DNA of 64,000 nucleotides. Source: Acridotheres tristis (lineage: Eukaryota > Chordata > Aves > Passeriformes > Sturnidae). The notes beneath the pieces were generated by a model. The model saw nothing but the letters and a program-made list of their open reading frames with translations, made no database searches and had not been told where the DNA came from. Made by a program: the position numbers and the translations under genes. The stretch lies in assembly GCA_037013685.1 (NCBI GenBank), contig CM072886.1, positions 61,434,933-61,498,932 of the forward strand, read 5' to 3'. Below, one piece after another: positions 61,401 through 64,000 of the stretch; position 1 is the stretch's first letter, and each line of letters opens with the position of its first letter.

Positions 61401-64000
61401 TTATTATTTCACCCACTTCATGTACAAAACAAGGATTTGAACATAACTTTATTCTAGAACATAGGAAAAAACATGTAACATTTGCTGCATCAGATACACA
61501 TTACCTCAGCACATGTGCATTTTTCAGGTCTATGTTTCTTCTTTTAATGGAAACCTTTAAATTTTCTTTAAAGACACACTGCTCATCTGTTTCCTGATCT
61601 GAGACTGAATTTGGGGAAATCTCAAACACCACCAGCATTCTCTTTCCAGACAGAATATCACTGGTGGCTTTTTCTGTGTTTGTAAGATTTCTCCCAGCAT
61701 GTGCATTGATCACTCACAAGGACTCATTTTGGCTCCTCTATAGCAAAGAGCCAGATGCACTCTGTGCTAAGTAAGAAAAAATGAGTGGCAGAGAAGAGAT
61801 TGTCTTTAGTGTAATCTGTTGTGTTTGCCATCACTCAAGCTTGTCAGGTCTTTTTTCTGCTCTGCCCTTGCCTCCTCTTCCACCTTTGAGTCTATTAACA
61901 CCTCTAAGGGGAAGAAAAATGTCCAACTGTTCTCTCAAATTGGAAGACACTTGACAAATACCTTCTACAAGCAATATTATGCCATCTTCACAACCTTCTC
62001 AGAAACCAAATGTGTCAAATTCTGCTTGTTTAAAAAAATTCTACCCCCTCCTAATTTTCTTAGCTAAATGTTAGCTCTCAAAGGACTTTATGACGACTAG
62101 GCTATCAGGGTTCCAGAGAGTGGCAAACAGGATTGGGCCACAGCAGCACTTGTTAAAAAAAAGTACAGGCTGCAGCCTTGTTCATACTCTAGAGTTTTAC
62201 AATGACAGCAAAGTGAAAATGCAGTGTAATTAGCAAAACAGTTTCCTGCACAGGATAAGCTACTCTAGCTAGAGGCAATCTGTACCACTACAACCATTTC
62301 CATTTTAGAGCCTTTCACATTTGTCATTGAGGCAGGGATGCTGCTCTCTGCTCTGCATTGCTACCCAGTAAGTGGCTGGGAGCATATGATGATTGTGGAG
62401 CAAGTCCAAGGCAGGCAGAGGGAGCTGAGATGGCCAGGGATATGGGGTGATGCCCAGTGCCATTGAGCCAGCCTGCTGAAGCCAGAGATAGCAGAGCCCA
62501 GAATTCCTGAGCATTAGTTTGGAAGCACAGTTGGGAAATTCGTGCTCTCAGGACCAGATGGAGGGCCTGAAATGCATCAATAGGATAGCAAAGGGAAAGG
62601 ACTGGGAAAACAGGAAGGAAGAAATCTCATTCCTCAGTACACATGGCCAGAGCATGCATGGCACCCAGTCTCTGGGCCCTGCATGGCTGGTACAGGTGGA
62701 TGTGGTGCTCACCAGGGAGCCTGCGGTGCATGGAAGCAGCCGGGCACAAGCCCTGCTCAAACCAGCTCTGTTCTTCTCCCTGCTGTACACAACTGCTCTG
62801 CCCAAGATGAATATTTCTGCTCCATTTCCTAAGTTTTAGCTTATGTCTGGCAGATAAAACAGCATCCATCAATCAAACTCAGTGAGGCTGTTATCTGTGA
62901 GAGCAATAAGTCTCTCTCCATGCTCTCTCCTCCAATTGCCTTCTCAGCCAAACCAGCTAAGCCAAACTATCCTGGAGCTCTCAGGACAGGCCCATATGCC
63001 CAGCATCTGGAGAAGGCACGCAGAGAGCACAGCCTGTGCCTTGCCAGGGCCATGCTAGCTGTTGGAGGTTTTCTTCTCCAGCACAGTCTGATGTGGATCC
63101 TAATGCAAACCATCAAAACAAGCAGACGGCAGACACCTCTGGGTTCCTGCAGGAGCTCCCAGAAATCCTAGGACAACGTGACAAATGCTGTCTGGAGAAG
63201 CGTCTCTTCTCACTCTTTCCATAGAAAGGATCCCCAAGTGATGCATATCCTGAGATGACAGATAACATTGACTGTTGGAAACTCTCCTGAATGTTACACT
63301 ACTGGGATCTTAATATTATCCATACTGTCTTGTATAATATACTTAACTGCATCCAAGAAAAAAAAAAAAAGGAATACTTAGGGAATCTTGTGACTAAAAC
63401 CTGTCAGAAAAATCATTAGGAGCAGTAAATTATGATAATGAGAGATAATTTTTAAAATGAAGGCCTGAAAATGTCTGCAATTTCATGTTATGTTGGAAAA
63501 AGTAACTGAAAATGAAAAATAAAATGTTCATAAACTTAAGTCGCAGGAATGAAAGGCCACGTGGAGATTAAATAATAACAATACCATACAGGAGAAAAAT
63601 ACAAATGCACACAACAATTTTAGGAGTCACACCTCCTATGAACAAGGTTAGCAAGACCCTTAGGTGAAGCAAGCAATTGCCTGCAGAATTACTCCTAGTG
63701 CTGCCCATCCTTCCTTGCCTGTGTCACCCCCCCAGAGCCAGGGAGGCAGGGCAGCCCCCAGCCACTGCAGCTGCCTCACAGCTCCCTGTCCATGGCAGCG
63801 AGTCCAGGGAGCCCCCACAGGAGGCTCCATCCTTGTCCTGGCCGTGCCCACCTTCCCCTGCCTCCTCCAGGAGCTCCCTATCCAGGCCCCACTCCAGCTC
63901 CTGTCTCTCACCCTACATGGAAACATTCAATGTTGTGTTCACAGCTGAGGAGTTTGAGCAATTAACCATTGCTATTTCAGAAATAACATTTGTGGTGTCG
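58414..64000. other. Noncoding stretch to the window end
   Basis: No recognised gene or mobile element. The longest frame is 177 codons (plus 61064-61597), without known domains and overlapped by minus-strand frames. A-runs of 14 and 13 lie at 60335-60348 and 63358-63370. The first is preceded by GTT and an 8-base A-run (60324-60331). The last 300 bases (63690-63920) are GC-rich with overlapping frames on both strands and few CpG. Confidence 0.5.

Noticed and set aside
61064..61597. 177-codon plus-strand frame as a gene
   Set aside because: No family resemblance and no flanking exon or promoter signal that I can see.
1..64000. Endogenous retrovirus or viral genes
   Set aside because: No gag, pol or env-like motif and no paired terminal repeats were seen on either strand.

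Overview
The window reads as nuclear DNA of a bird, and almost all of it is intergenic or intronic. The best evidence is a 5'-truncated CR1 retrotransposon at about 32475-32745. It ends in the family's 3' octamer repeat (ATTCTATG twice), and this element type dominates bird genomes. Base composition is mostly moderate (AT-rich, CpG-poor). There are at least three old MIR-type (CORE-SINE) remnants and possibly a fourth, and no bacterial-style gene packing. I could not assign the window to a species or a chromosome.

I recognise no protein-coding gene, exon series, processed pseudogene, tRNA, rRNA, CRISPR array or prophage. The open reading frames are short, overlap on both strands and cluster where GC is high and stop codons are rare. 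The longest is 235 codons on the minus strand at 12861-13568. None shows a domain, signal peptide or family motif that I know, so no CDS is called. A short vertebrate exon could still be hidden here, because single exons are hard to see without a search.

Layout. 1-3.5 kb: plain AT-rich DNA. 3.5-4.0 kb: a CpG-rich patch with a long polypurine tract. 9.18-9.55 kb: the clearest CpG-island-like block, followed by an AP-1-like site. 12.2-13.6 kb: a stop-poor, GC-richer block. 15.7 kb: a probable MIR fragment. 17.7 kb: a perfect 22-bp palindrome. 20.7-21.1 kb: an AT-rich block with homeodomain-type sites. 22.9-23.2 kb: a third CpG-rich patch. 23.84-23.96 kb: an uninterrupted pentanucleotide microsatellite of 24 units. 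25.65-25.80 kb: an antisense MIR remnant, followed at 26.0 kb by a palindromic E-box/AP-1 composite. 30.2-30.8 kb: the best-looking candidate conserved regulatory block. 32.5-32.7 kb: the CR1. 33.05-33.14 kb: a three-copy 30-bp tandem repeat. 37.0 kb: two abutting hairpins. 45.75-46.5 kb and 49.8-50.1 kb: further candidate regulatory blocks. 51.0 kb and 55.1-55.2 kb: more MIR-like remnants. 58.4 kb: an 11-bp-stem hairpin. The rest is unique-looking noncoding DNA.

The low density of recognisable mobile elements, the absence of exons, and isolated CpG-rich and homeodomain-motif blocks would fit a regulatory gene desert or a large intron next to a developmental gene. That is an inference. The decisive test is a cross-species alignment, which I could not run. 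I found no evidence of a previously undescribed biological system.
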